From NCBI GenBank assembly GCA_947396885.1, contig OX377202.1, positions 70,032,643 through 70,096,642 of the forward strand: a stretch of DNA of 64,000 bases. Reading direction: 5' to 3'. The DNA is from Heligmosomoides polygyrus polygyrus (taxonomy: Eukaryota > Nematoda > Chromadorea > Rhabditida > Heligmosomidae). This document shows positions 25,090 to 36,900 of the stretch, one piece after another. Under the pieces are notes generated by a model. It was not told where the DNA came from. It did no database searches and saw only the letters and a list, made by a program, of their open reading frames with translations. The translations under genes and the position numbers were made by a program. Position 1 is the first letter of the stretch; each line of letters starts with the position of its first letter.

Positions 25090-25935
25090 ATGCAAGTGGG
25101 TCGTGGTGCAGTAGGTAGAGGGTTTACTTCATGCGAGGGATGTCTGGGGTTCGGTTCCCAGGCGCCGCGGCATTTTGCACTTCAGCTGAGTATCTGAGAT
25201 TTGGGAGGTTTCGACGTCTACACGATGTTGCGCGTTTTTTGCGCATTGCTTCAGCCGTATGCGCTTCGCCGCTCGAAGAGCGCAGAATCCAGGTGCGGAC
25301 TCCCCCTGAGCAACGAAAGCAGTTTCCATACGAGCAGTATTATGGCACACACCCTGGAGTCCCTTCCCTAGCCTGGCTCTGCGCTCGAAGAGCGCAGAAC
25401 CTAGCCGCGAACTCTCCCTGAGCGAAGAAAGCAGTCCCCATACGAGCAGCTTGTATGGCATACACCCTGGGGCCGTATGCTCGTCTACCCCGAGTCTCCC
25501 CCGATGGGGGATCGGGTGTGATAAAATATGCTGATATTGATTGATTCTCCCCCAACGGGGGAGCACGAGCATACGGCCCCTGGAGTCCCTTTCCTAGCCT
25601 GGCTCTGCGCTCGAAGAGCACAGAACCAGCCGCGAACTCCCCCTGAGCGAAGAAATCAGTCTCCATACGACCAGCTTGTATGGCACACACCCTGGAGTCC
25701 CTTCCCTAGCCTGGCTCTGCGCTCGAAGAGCGCAGAACCCAGCCGCGAACTCCCCGTGAGCGAAGAAAGCAGTCTCCATACGAGCAGCTTGTATGGCATA
25801 CACCCTGGAGTCCCTTCCCTAGCCTGGCTCTGCGCTCGAAGAACCGCGAACTCCCCCTGAGCGAAGAAAGCAGCCTCCATACGAGCAGCTTGTATGGCAC
25901 ACCATGGAGTCCTTTCCCTAGCCTTGTTCTGCGAT
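25090..25935 (+). mobile_element. tRNA-derived SINE family 2 with expanded tandem modules
   Basis: The head has box A-like TGGTGCAGTAGG (25104-25115) and box B-like GGTTCGGTTCC (25148-25158). The body follows (TTTTGCACTTCAGCTGAG, ACGTCTACACGATG). Then come five tandem modules of about 112 bp, starting at 25272, 25383, 25610, 25722 and 25835. Each has CTCGAAGAGCGCAGAA, CGAACTCCCCCTGAGCG and CTTCCCTAGCCTGGCTCTGCG, with some loss in the last. The second module is interrupted by a MITE at 25470. The copy at 15550 has only one module. Confidence 0.75.
25470..25579. mobile_element. PIF/Harbinger-type MITE inside a SINE2 module, CTG target duplication
   Basis: A 110-bp element with ends GGGCCGTATGCTCGT inverted, nearly identical to 18618-18728. 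CTG is present at 25467-25469 and 25580-25582. The neighbouring modules read CACCCTGGAGTCCC without interruption, so the empty site is visible in the same array and confirms a 3-bp CTG duplication. Confidence 0.92.
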
Positions 25936-26223
25936 TGCACAATGGACGTCTCACCCGACGCCTAAGGTTACGGTGAGCCGGTCCTGATATCCGCCGTTTA
26001 TAATCCTGTCGCGCAATCGCAATCATTACGTTCCTTTGCCTCTTAGGATTTATAGGTTAGCACTCGTTTTCCGTTGATTTCTATTGACAGGTATGTCTCT
26101 TACCTCTGCAAGGTTCGGAGCATTAAGGGCCAACCTTAGGACGACGAGCTAGGACGGAAGCTTTATGAAAGTACTGTTTTCATTTATTTCAAAGAGGAGA
26201 GCAGGCTTTCGTTAAAACACTAA

Positions 26224-26478
26224 GGGACGGCGTTATTCAGTCCCTTTTAGGATGCGCCACGCATTCTAATATGGGAATGTCGTTGAGGCAATTTGAACGC
26301 GTTTTCGGTATATACAGTGCCTTTCGTTGTTTCCTCCTCATATAGGCCTGGTACCGATCCACCGACCCGTGAGGAATGAAAGGATTGGATGTCCTGGGCG
26401 GAAAATCCGAACCAAGAACCTGGAATCGTGTGCACACGATAGCCGACGACTCGTCTGACTGCGCTACCACGCACCCGT
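26224..26478 (-). mobile_element. tRNA-derived SINE, family 1
   Basis: On the minus strand the head begins near 26475 with box A-like TAGCGCAGTCAGACGAGTC and has box B-like GGTTCGGATTTTCC near 26405. A body ends near GATGCGCCACGCATTC (26250). The same head and body occur at 48600-48880 and 63790-64000. Confidence 0.7.
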
Positions 26479-26814
26479 GGCAGATCACACGTCTCTTACA
26501 GCTACGAAAAGCGCTGTAGTACGCGCAAAGCGGGTTTCGACTCTGCGTGGGACTACAATAGTCTACAGTAGTGCTGCTCTAGCCCATCTAGGTCAGCTGA
26601 AAGTGCAGTGAAGTAGCGCGACCATGGAGATTTGGACGCCTCATGTTTATGCTTTCGCCTAGAGAACAACTGACCACTTTGCTTTCTTGCGGTATTTGTA
26701 TTGCGCGTTCGCCTTCTGATTGCAGTCTAGTTCCTTAATCGTGCTTGACTTTGTTACTGGAATATTTGCACAGCAATTTCTTCAGTGCATGCACCTTTCT
26801 GGATTTCCTCTGCG

Positions 26815-26833
26815 TTTTATTCTCTTCTTGCAG
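26815..26833 (+). promoter_or_regulatory. Probable spliced-leader trans-splice acceptor of rbbp-5
   Basis: A pyrimidine-rich run ending TTCTTGCAG lies 15 bases upstream of the first ATG of rbbp-5. Nematode mRNAs are commonly trans-spliced a few bases before the start codon, so this is a natural SL acceptor. It could instead be the acceptor of an ordinary 5'-UTR intron; no donor upstream was identified. Confidence 0.5.
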
Positions 26834-26848
26834 ACTGCTCAGGTCAAG

Positions 26849-29800
26849 ATGATGAACGCAGAGCTGTTGGAGAGGAATTTCGGGGTACAGTTTCCTGAGG
26901 AACTTGACGGAACTTTGGATCTTCAGGTATAGGTATTCTATTTATGCGCTGACTTCTATAAATTTCTTAGTATTAGTATGTTCCTTCAACTAATATTGCC
27001 GAAACAGCAGTCAGGAGCGACACGTGTAGGACTTGTCAACTCTCGTCTCGAGAAACTTTTATCGCCTCGGAAACCAAGCCACAAATTTTTCTTCTCCTGT
27101 GCCATCCAAATTTTGGGAGACCAAGAGGTGTTTTGCCCTATCACGCCGTGCACTGGACATGCTCGAAAGACGAATGGCTGCGTCATGCTGTGAGATATAC
27201 ATTGGATCCGATTGAATCATTTTCGGATGTCCCGATCCGAATCATCCAAAAATCCGAGGCCCACGAAATTGCCGTTATCCACTTATCTGAAGATTTTCGA
27301 TCGGATCCAATGTACTGTGAGGGTGGTCAGACATTTTCGAAGGAGGAGTGGTAAGGTACGGAAGAATGCGGCAATTGCCTTAATTCTGCGTTGTCCTACA
27401 AAGCAGGATTGCGACTTCCTTTCCAACGGATTAGCCTACGCGTTTGATCCCCTCCAGTCATCGTTAGGATAACTTTTATCTACGGGAGGAAAACCATTAG
27501 GAAATCATGCTGGTGTTCATTTTCTTTGACTTTTAGAAATCAGGGAGTGGAAACTATAGGTGAGCTGTTATCTAGCTTGCTAGTTATAAGCTAGATGAAT
27601 CCTAGTTAATCTATTCAAGTTGTTCGCTTGACCATCTTCTCTCCCAAATTTGTCCGAGAGCTCGAGTTGCTCCAGCCTGTGTGGTATGCTCTCGGGAAAA
27701 TTCAGGGGTGGTTGTTGTGATTCGAGAAAAGAAGTGCAGTTCCATGTTTCGGGTTGACCACTGTCGGCTAGGATGGAACCCGGAAGCTTGCTTTATCTTT
27801 ATACAAGTGGCTTCGTCCAGTACAATGTGAGTGAGACGAATCTATAATGTCATTTGGCTTGGTAGCGACATAATAGGAAGTAAAAGATTTCACGTGCGAC
27901 GTCCTTTTCTAGAGGAGTACAGGTCCCCTTAAACTGCATGCACTTCTGCCTCTCCCAATTTGAACTAAAACAGCACCCTTTCGCCAATATTCTGCACGAA
28001 GAAAGAAACTTAAAAGATTCCCTACCAGTCAATAGTTGGTAGGACTGTTGGTAATGATCGTGTTGCATATCCATTTCCTGTGCCATTTTTTTCACTCTGT
28101 GTCTAGTCATGAATACTACAGAACTTCCTTCATTGTCAGATCATTTTCTTTAAGAATGGAGCCGCTAACTGCTGCAAATTCAACCGCTGGGGTACGTTGG
28201 TGGCTGTGGGAAGTACTGATGGACGCGTCTTCATCTTCGATTTCGTGACAAAGGGCATCGTGAAGGTTCTTATTGTATTCCGAGAGTTGCTTTACGCATA
28301 ATCTGTTTCGGTTTTTCCGACTTCCGTCTTACTTCTGTTAAGAGGGTCCGTGTGATGTTCTAGACTTGGACAGCTCATGCGTTGCCGATATCGTCCCTCT
28401 CATGGTCTCGTGATGGTCGGAAACTGCTCACTGCTTCGGCTGACACAACTGTAGCCGTATGGAACGTCATTGAAGGCGCGTGCATGCACAGACTAAAGTA
28501 CTCTGCCATGGTAACTTCAGCAGTCTTCAATCCACGGTGAGCTCTGTTTCAGACATCTTTAGGGTATTGGGCAGAACCGCGCCTTCCTGCTGTTGACATA
28601 TCGATTGAAAGGATCTTTAGCCTGGAAAATAACCTTTTCGCTGTCGGAAGAGAACGACGATGCAGGTCTGGAGCGGGGGTCCACCGCCATCCTTCCTCCT
28701 AAGAACCAGAAAATTTGCTTAGGAACTTGTAGGAGGAAAACGCTAAACACTGTTGCGCATCTAAAATAACCGTTGAAGTCTACCTAGTATACAATAAAAC
28801 TGAGAGGAGTGGAAGAGATACGACGTGGGCCCATTGTATAGATTTGCACCGAAATGAAGCTGCGTTGCTAGCTTCATACTATCGAGTGCCAGCTCCTCTT
28901 ATTTCCCTGTCACAGTCTTCCTATCGTTTATTCTCAGAGTGGGTTTGTTCGAATGTCGCATTTTTACTACTCGCCATTGCGTATGCCTATTAGGAAAAGA
29001 AGGGCGTGTTGGAAGCACTTTCTACTCCCAGCCTACGTTTACTACGAATGATTTCTTAGAAGGGAAGCGTGGATTAAACCACCTGCGAATGGGTTTTTCC
29101 GATGTCTGTTGTATTCCTAAACTACTTGCAGTTAGACGGAGATGTTATGATGAACTGATGCCCTCACGGTATACTTTTCGTCCACTGTTTTCGTTGCGCA
29201 TTCACCTCATACTCCTCACTTAGCATTCAGCCTTTCCCTATGTATCGTACGTATCATAGCGGTAAATGTGCTCCGCTTTTGCACAGTGGCCATTGTTCCA
29301 TCGAACTCCTTCTAGGACCGGGTGCATAATTTTTTTCGGCCATTGAAGTCATAGATTGTATCTCGTATAAGCTCCACGCATTACGTCGTTTTAAGGAATG
29401 ACAATCAAGTGCTCGTTTTGCAACTGAATTACCCGCCTTGCCTCGACGAGCTGGAGCCAAGGACTCAGCGTATTATCACGAATGACATCCCTGGTGCTGT
29501 TGAGGATGGCGTTTCGGCCATAGCGTTCGACCGTAGAGCGAACTACCTCATCACCGGAACGAACAAGGTAGGACCTGTGTTTCGCTTGCATGTAGTTGTA
29601 CCTGTCTGTGCTAATTTGCTGTTCAATGGGTATTTTCTACTATGCACACTGGGGAGCAGACAGCTTAGTGCGAGGTAGTCGGAGTCTTATGATTCGGGCC
29701 GTGCTCAGATCCGTCAAGACTGTTTCTCAAGGGTACTATTTATAGACAGGTCGAAGTTTTACCCTTCCTCTAAGCTATCTGTATGTTCACAGTTTGCCGT

Positions 29801-32088
29801 TTATGAAGGGCGGGAGATCTTGTCAGCCTGGTCGAGGAATGATTGATTCTTGATTGCTCACCAAACAAGACTAAAAATCACCGAGCCATCAGCGAATCTT
29901 TTTCCCGGGTGCAAGTCTCACGAACCGATCTAGAATCTAAAATGGAACAAAACATAGGTGGTCCTGGTAGAGCTGTTAGCATCAATGGAAACAAGCCCTC
30001 ACCAAATCTTTGAACCATTAAGTCTTTTGTGAGTCTGCAGTGTATTGTCCATTATCGCGTATTCCAAGTCTGTGCGTGCTCGTCAGGTAAGATCTTATAT
30101 AGATTTTCGCGTGAGAGAAAGTTTACGTTAATCCTGCCGCCCCTAGCAGTTAATGGGACCAGATCAAGAATCCTTTGCTCGGTTTGGAATGGGGATATCA
30201 AGCAAACAGAGAAAATTAGATTAGCTTAGCTCACTCGGGGCCATGTCGTCATTACTTGATTCGGGAATCCAGTGAATGCGCTATCAGTCTAGCTGCTATC
30301 TTTTTCAATTACGTAAGGACCACCGTTTCCTACGATTATCGCAGGATTTCGACTTCCTTCGTGTCTGTGGCGTTGTGAAACTTGAATCTCGCGTCCACCA
30401 TTTTTAGATTTTCTGATTGTTTCCGGCGTTATTCTTTTCGAACAACTATTTTCAGTTATTTAATCGGCTTTAAAGCATACATTTTTCAGGGAAAGCTGGT
30501 TGTGTACAACGCGAAGAATTTAAAAATGGTGTCGTGGGGGAAGCAGAACAGTGTACAGCAGGTGGGTAGCACGGTTTAGATCACCTGCGTGATGATGGCA
30601 ATTCTTTTTGTAGATCAAACAAATTGTTGTGCCGAGAAGGGGAAATTTCATTATCACGAATTCGCAAGACCGTATCATACGCACGTTCAATTTGGATGAC
30701 ATTCTGGATAGCCAGAATGGATGCACTATTGAGCCAAAGCATCGAGTGACAGATATTGTTAACAAGGTATAACACGCTGCTTCGCTTTTGCTCCCGAATC
30801 TGTTCCTGTGACCGAGCACGGCATTTCAGGCTTCTTGGAAGGCTGTCTGTACGGACAGTGAGGGCTACTATATTTGTGGCGCTAGCACAAAGGCCCACTC
30901 GCTTTATGTCTGGGAAAGAACTACCGGCACCCTTATCAAGATTTTACACGGAACCAAGGCATTTCTTCATTTTTTTATGAACATTGAACAAGTCTATATA
31001 GAACTATGGAACATGTGGCTTCTGTAAACATGCTCCCACTTGTGTTGCTTGCAAGTTCTGTGTTATCTTATAGGGCGAGTGTTTGATGGATGTTCAATGG
31101 CATCCAATTCGTCCAGTTATACTGTCCGTAGCCAACGGAATTGTATCTGTTTGGACACAGGTTCGCTATCTATGGCGTTTTTTATGAGCAGTACCGTCTT
31201 AGCAGCTTTTGGCATTTGCATTAAGAGTTATTTTGTTTAGGCTCACGTCGAGAACTGGTCCGCTTTTGCGCCAGAATTCACGGAGCTGGAGGAAAATGCG
31301 AAATACGAGGAAAAGGAGGGGGAGTTTGACCTTGAGGATGAGGATGCTGAAGTGGACGATAAGGCGAATTCGCAGGTAGTTTGGCTGGTTGCCTGACGAC
31401 TTTATAAATTGTGCGGAATTCAAAGGGTGTGACTGTTTTTGCTGTTAAAAATTCTTCATTTGTAGGATTCCGACGAAGAGATTATCGACATCGAGTCTTT
31501 GAAGCCAAACGAAATCCTCTGCAGTTCAGACGAGGTGCATTTTCAGGTCTTCAACTTGTAAACCTGTTGGAGAGCATTTGCTTTAGGAGGACAATATCAA
31601 CAGCCTGCTACCGGATGTGACCCTGAAGACCGGCCCTCTGTGGTTTCTACCAATTACTCCAGAATGTGACACTGCTGAGACACTACCGCTCCCTGGAGGC
31701 CAGTTTACAGGTTAGACACAAGCCTTCTCGCTCACAAAAAGCTGTAGTTGAACAGCGATTCGGTGAAGAGTTTCGATGATTTATGTGATGAAGAATATAT
31801 GGTTGTATAGCAACAACTTCTTTCCAAAGAATATCGCTGATCGAGGGACAACGAGAATACCGTTTAGCAGTGCAGACCGTTTTATTGGTGTTTTGTACAA
31901 ATTCTCCGTTTTCTCGCCATCAGTTTTTTTTGTGAAACACCTCGATTTTGAAAGCACTGCTTTATGTTTTAGATGGCCGTCGTGCATCCAGTCAGATCCT
32001 AAGCGTACTTGAAGAGGAGAGCCGCAAAAGGGCGCTGCCGGACGATGGTTCGATGAAGGCGCCGATGAAGGGCAGAAAACTGAAATAG
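26849..32088 (+). CDS. rbbp-5: RBBP5 orthologue, WD40 subunit of SET1/MLL (COMPASS) complexes
   Basis: Twelve exons: 26849-26926, 28155-28265, 28364-28536, 29396-29567, 30490-30561, 30614-30766, 30830-30958, 31074-31160, 31241-31375, 31466-31534, 31587-31710 and 31973-32088 (TAG stop). They give 472 residues; from memory human RBBP5 has about 538. Residues 1-325 form the WD40 propeller, with [25 protein letters not shown] and [17 protein letters not shown] matching RBBP5. [10 protein letters not shown] and the acidic stretch after it (about 326-370) are the activation and ASH2L-binding segment. DEEIIDIES (about 372-380) matches the WDR5-binding motif. RBBP5 is a nuclear scaffold that, with WDR5, ASH2L and DPY30, stimulates H3K4 methylation. 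Two adjacent ATGs (26849, 26852) are possible starts. Exon 7 ends at a GC donor. All other introns are GT-AG. The C-terminal tail is shorter than in vertebrates. Confidence 0.95.
27200..27312. mobile_element. TA-flanked MITE in rbbp-5 intron 1
   Basis: CATTGGATCCGAT and its inverted copy ATCGGATCCAATG mark the ends of a 113-bp element, each next to TA. The interior repeats ATCCGA-type words. No coding capacity. The ends and TA duplication point to the Tc1/mariner group. Confidence 0.6.
30959..31073 (+). other. GC-AG intron of rbbp-5
   Basis: Exon 7 ends HGTK at AAG and the next exon starts GEC at GGC after a TAG acceptor. This matches the conserved HGT(K/R)GE block of RBBP5. The bases after AAG are GCATTT, so the donor is GC, not GT. 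The nearest in-frame GT (at about 30992) would add some eleven residues (AFLHFFMN...) inside a WD40 blade. Confidence 0.75.
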
Positions 32089-33537
32089 AACTGCTCTCGA
32101 GTTTGAAATGCCTGTGTGGTTGGTTACACGGGTAGACTCGTCTTTGATAGTTGAACATCACCGCACCGAGGAAACTGCTTTACGTCTGCTGCAATCGCCA
32201 GCTCTACCCACATCGTTTTGTTGATTTTCTCTACCTCCCGAGTCGAGATTTTAGAAATTAGAGTCTATAGGTGTTGAAAAATCACGAACCGGTGTCATGG
32301 GATTACTTGCCCAATTCATTCTTTTATATTTTATTGTAAAACTAAAGAACATCAGAAAAAGACCAGTAGTTGGGAATGGCAAGTGGAAAGTAAAGTGAGG
32401 ATTGGGACACTGGTTGAGGTAAGAGCAATCTGCGATTGCTGTAAATCACACGTGGTTATGATTACGCGGTTATTCTTGCGCTGGCCCATAACTTCTCAGT
32501 TACGTACGCTTGACTTGCATTTTAGACGGATTTCCCCCTACTGGGGACTAAACCTGCTTGCAGTTTTTATTTTAAAAATGGCAGATGAAGAATGGTGATG
32601 TTCCGTGGAGGGTAAGGAAAGGAGCACCTATTTCAGTGACTCGGTGTTACCTAAATATGGTTAAGGAAAATATTTTGTGACCCAAATGCTCGAGCACATA
32701 TGTATCACCCTAGCAATAGATGCAAACAGAGAGCCTAAATAAGCTGCTAAATTGTTCTTTATAGGTGATGCGAAGGTTACCTTAAATATGCGCTCTTTTA
32801 GCGATAAGTGTTACATACGATGGTTACGTCTTCTCAGGCAACCAAATAGTAGACCACATATGCATGGTGGGTGAGAGTCCAGGCGGTGGACCGTTACAAG
32901 ACCTGGGAATGCATCGAAATGTAGTGCCTGGTTCGCGCTAAGTGACTGATATTTGTCTGAGAGCTGCGTACACAACAACTGAGTCGCCAGTACTCGACAC
33001 CAGCCTACATTTGCTACAGTTGCACTTTGGCACTAGGAAGGTCCAACCTTTGAAAGCTTGAGGCAAAAGCCATCCGTTGTGAATAAATGTATGATCTCGC
33101 TTAACTTTGATTTTTTGTGTTTTACTTGTGTATATAAATTTCTTGTATGCGTTCTTCTTTCGGTTGAAAATTATTTAACTATTTATTTGCTCATAAACGT
33201 GAGCACAATTCTAAAGTAGAGAAAAACTCAAGGAGACAGCATGATGAGTAAACACGACGTTGTTAAGAAACAAACAAAGAATCCTCAGCAAATCACAGCG
33301 CAACAGCGTGATATACTACAATCTCTGCAGTAAAGGGAAGATTTGATGGACAAAACAAGGACTGACGAAATATTTTGATATAAGGCAAAACTAAGGGCTG
33401 ACAGATGGAGCTATTGATGGAGAAGAACAGTGGCCCGCCAAGAAGGGGTTTTTAGTGCTAGATAGGAGACTAAATATAGCTGCCGAGAAAAGAAATATAA
33501 GAGCAACAATGGTAAGCAAGAACAAAAAGAAACAAGG
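32089..33537. other. Downstream flank of rbbp-5, nothing recognised
   Basis: An AATAAA hexamer in GTGAATAAATG lies at about 33081, too far for a confident polyadenylation call. No motif-bearing frame or shared repeat was found up to the LTR fragment at 33538. Confidence 0.4.
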
Positions 33538-33688
33538 TGTCGTCGTCTACGACCTCTTGCGCCCTTTGTAAGGCGTCGTTCCCTCTAATAAGGAGGCTGC
33601 TGGGCTGTATTAGGCGATAAGCCACTTTATTTCTCAAGTAACGTGGTGAGCACAGGTTGGGCTCCACCACTTATTCCCTTCCTTTGGT
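33538..33688 (+). mobile_element. 5' portion of a split LTR (BEL/Pao-like element)
   Basis: TGTCGTCGT, ACGACCTCTTGCGC, CTCAAGTAACGTGGTGAGCA and CATTCCCTTCCTTTG-like blocks follow the order of the full LTR at 39692-39919 and stop after CCTTCCTTTGG. The continuation of the LTR resumes at 38226. CAAGG precedes it, compared with CAGGG after the 3' LTR, a 4-of-5 match as a target duplication. Confidence 0.7.
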
Positions 33689-33984
33689 AATTGTCGCGTC
33701 GCTTGTTCTCACGACGTGGATCGTCTGTGGCTTTATCTCGCAGCCGATTTGGACCTCGACCAGTGTCTAGGGGAATACAGTCCACTTACTAGAGCTTTGT
33801 TGAAGAGCCGCCAGTCGCGCCAAAGGCAGACTAGAACTAAGGACATGTGTTGATTGAGAAATAGGCTTATGTAGGCACCGGGTTGTAGGGAGGACGTTGT
33901 GAGAAAAGAGTACATGCGAGTCAACAAGGAACTATGTTACGAAATTTGCGAGGCTAACTACGCGGTTACGATATGAGACAGCAC

Positions 33985-36900
33985 TAACAGAACAGAACAG
34001 AACAGAACATTTATTAAGCCAAAAGAGACACAAAATAAATTCACAAAAGAGTGCAGCAAAAGTTGGCTTTTTAAGATTGGCAAAAGTAAAACACAGATGC
34101 TAATTAGCCAAAAAGTGATACAGAATAGTTAGTACAAAAGGTTCACCAAACGCTGGTTTTTAAAAGATCAGCGAAAGTGACTTCTTCCTTGGTTTGCATA
34201 GAGTGGAAATTGGTTTTTCCAATTCAGATTTGTAGTTCGTTTGCTGAAAAAGCAGAGGAGGAAGCGAAATATTTACTATCCAAGCGTGGTGCAGTATAAC
34301 GTTTGCACTAAGCATTATGAAGTAGACTGATTATTGTAAATAAGATTGTTTAATAAGAATTTCTTTCTTCTATTGATTCAACTTTTTTGTCTTTAATACT
34401 TGTTTTTAATGAATCACTTAAAATGCAAAATTCTGTTTTTTCTGATTTACTATTTCCTGAAAAGGCTGCAGTCATTATCACGAAAGGCCTTTTTGTTTCA
34501 GCAAAGTTTCTAACTTGCAATTAAATGTCTTAGGAAGACAGTGAATTAGTGTTGGAGGTAGCTCGTTCCAAGTTTTGACAACTCGGGTCATAAAGGAACC
34601 TTGAAGGACTTTAGAATGCGGTTTTTGAGGTTGAATACGTAGGCTAGGTCCCCTAGTGGCGCCATTGAATGATGAAAAAGTGAAGAAATCGTTTTTATCA
34701 ATGTCGATGTGATCGTTAACAATTTTGTGAACAAGGTTTTGATCATAAATTGTTCGTCTGAGCGATAATGATGTAGCACCAAGTCTAGTTAATCTTTCAT
34801 TGTATGGAACATCGAATAATCCATTTCTGACGAACACTTGTTTTGTAAATCTTTTCTGAACGTTCTCTATCTTACTAATAGCACTTTGCTTTGTTGGTGA
34901 CCATAAAGGTGTACAATACTCAAGTAGAGGCCTTACATAGATATATAAAAGCCTAAGTAATGTAGCCATGTGGCGAGTTTGGAAGGCTCTTAGTATGCAG
35001 TTCGATTTAGCAGAAGCAGTAGCAACTATTTTTTCAATATATTCATCAAGCAATAGCTTATTAGAGTATACAACAACCAAGTCACGTATAGAGTTTGTTA
35101 TTTGAAGTTTGTAATTACCTAAGTGGAAGTCACAATTTTTAGGATGATGTTGTCCAATAAGCATAATTGCGGTTTTCTCTAATGAGATATCCAGAAGCCA
35201 TTCTGTGGACCAAGCCATTATAGAATCTAACGCCTGTTGGAAAATTTTGTAATTGTTGATGGAATATAGTTTAGAATCATCAGCATAAATAGTACAATGA
35301 ACTCCGTCAGGTAAACTGTTTGGCATATCATTAATGTAAAGTAGAAACACTAGCGGACCAAGGCAAGTTCCTTGTGGAACACCACTAGGTGTTTCGTAGC
35401 TCTCAGAAAAAGCACCGTTAACTATAACTTTTTAGATTCTCTTGCACAAAAAAGATTGCAGAAACTAAGAGACAGCCGTGTATTCCGTATGATTGGAGTT
35501 TTTTACTCAAAAGATGAAATAACACACGCTAACGTATCCATGCGAGTCAAGCACATTCTGCCATATTGGTATCGTGTTGACAAGAGCTGTGAGAGTTGAT
35601 CTTCCTCGCAAAAATCCATGTTGTAACTTTGTAACCAACTGGTTAGATGATAGGTAGTTGTGGAGCTGTTTACATAATATTCGCTCTAAAACTTTGCTAG
35701 TCGAAGATGTAAGGCATACCGGCCTATAGTTCCTCACATCTGTTTTATTTCCTTTTTTGAACACAGGTTTAACAAAACTAACCCGCCACAATGAATGTAC
35801 CTCTCCGTGGAGTAGAAACCTATTGAAGAGGAGAGTAAGAACCGGGGTAAGACTCAGTGCTGCTTTCTTAAGAAAAATGTAAGGGATATATCAGGTGAAG
35901 TCGAATTACTTGCCGGAAGTTGTTCCAGTGTTCTATAAATATTCTCACTGTTTATGTTTATAAAATCTAAACTAGATTGTGTGTAAGTTTGACAAGTAAT
36001 CTCATTGGTATCGTGTCTTTTATAGACAGATTTGAAAAAGGAAGCAAATGTTTTTGCCTTTTCTTCTTCAGATGTGCATATTTCACCAGCCGAGTTGTAA
36101 ATAGTCCCTATACCTTTAGATTGAAAAAGCCTTTTATTAACGAACTTATAAAACAACCCATTGTTTCGGCATCGAGAAATTTTATCTTCATATGTCAAGC
36201 TAAGTTGTGCCAACTCACGTTTCAGTTTTCTCGAATAGCGTTGGTATTTTTAAGACCCACTACAAATTGTGCTTGATATAACCTAGATACTTTAGCTTGA
36301 AGCTTGCGAATGCTTTTTGGATAACAAGTTTGAGTTGGTTCTCTTAACAACTTAACTGGAACATATTGATTTATCAACTTATTACACTGTTGTGCGTAAA
36401 CGTCATAGCATTCATCTGTAGTCTTACAGCTTGCTAGAAGTCCTCTCCAATTCATTGTTGTAAGTTTCTCACAGATAGCATTATAATCAGCGTTTACGTA
36501 GTCGAGGTAAATGGAGGCACTCCTAGGCTTTACTTTGCAGGAATTAAGCGTAAAAGAAATTGTTCTATGGTCAGAAGTTGAAAATGGGGCTAGAATTGTG
36601 ATGTTTTGAACAAGATCTGTATTGTTAGTCAGTACAAGATCCAGTATGTTAAAACTGTGAGTAGGCAAATTAACGAGTTGAGTCAGCATATTGCTTTCAC
36701 AAAATTGATGAAATTCCCGTGCAGACCCATGCAGTTGACTTGAGCTAGTATCCTGCCATTTAATCATCGGAAAATTGAAATCTCCTAAGATGATAGAATT
36801 AGTCCTTTCTTTTAGAAATTCCGAAATCTCATGAAGAGCACCATAGAATGACGATCTGTCACAGATAGGGCTACGATACACTAGCGTTACGTATGTTGGA

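Larger units (their letters stand above)
24921..26014. repeat. Inverted repeats flanking the SINE2 array
   Basis: The left arm (24921-24974) and right arm (25966-26014) are inverted copies sharing AAACGGCGGATATCAGGACC and GGCTCACCGTAACC. They enclose about 1 kb with the expanded SINE2. They may be the ends of a larger composite element or an inverted duplication; no clear target duplication was seen. Confidence 0.55.

Noticed and set aside
25129..26026. Overlapping open frames with repeated peptides on both strands
   Set aside because: The peptide repeats merely reflect the 112-bp SINE modules in different frames.
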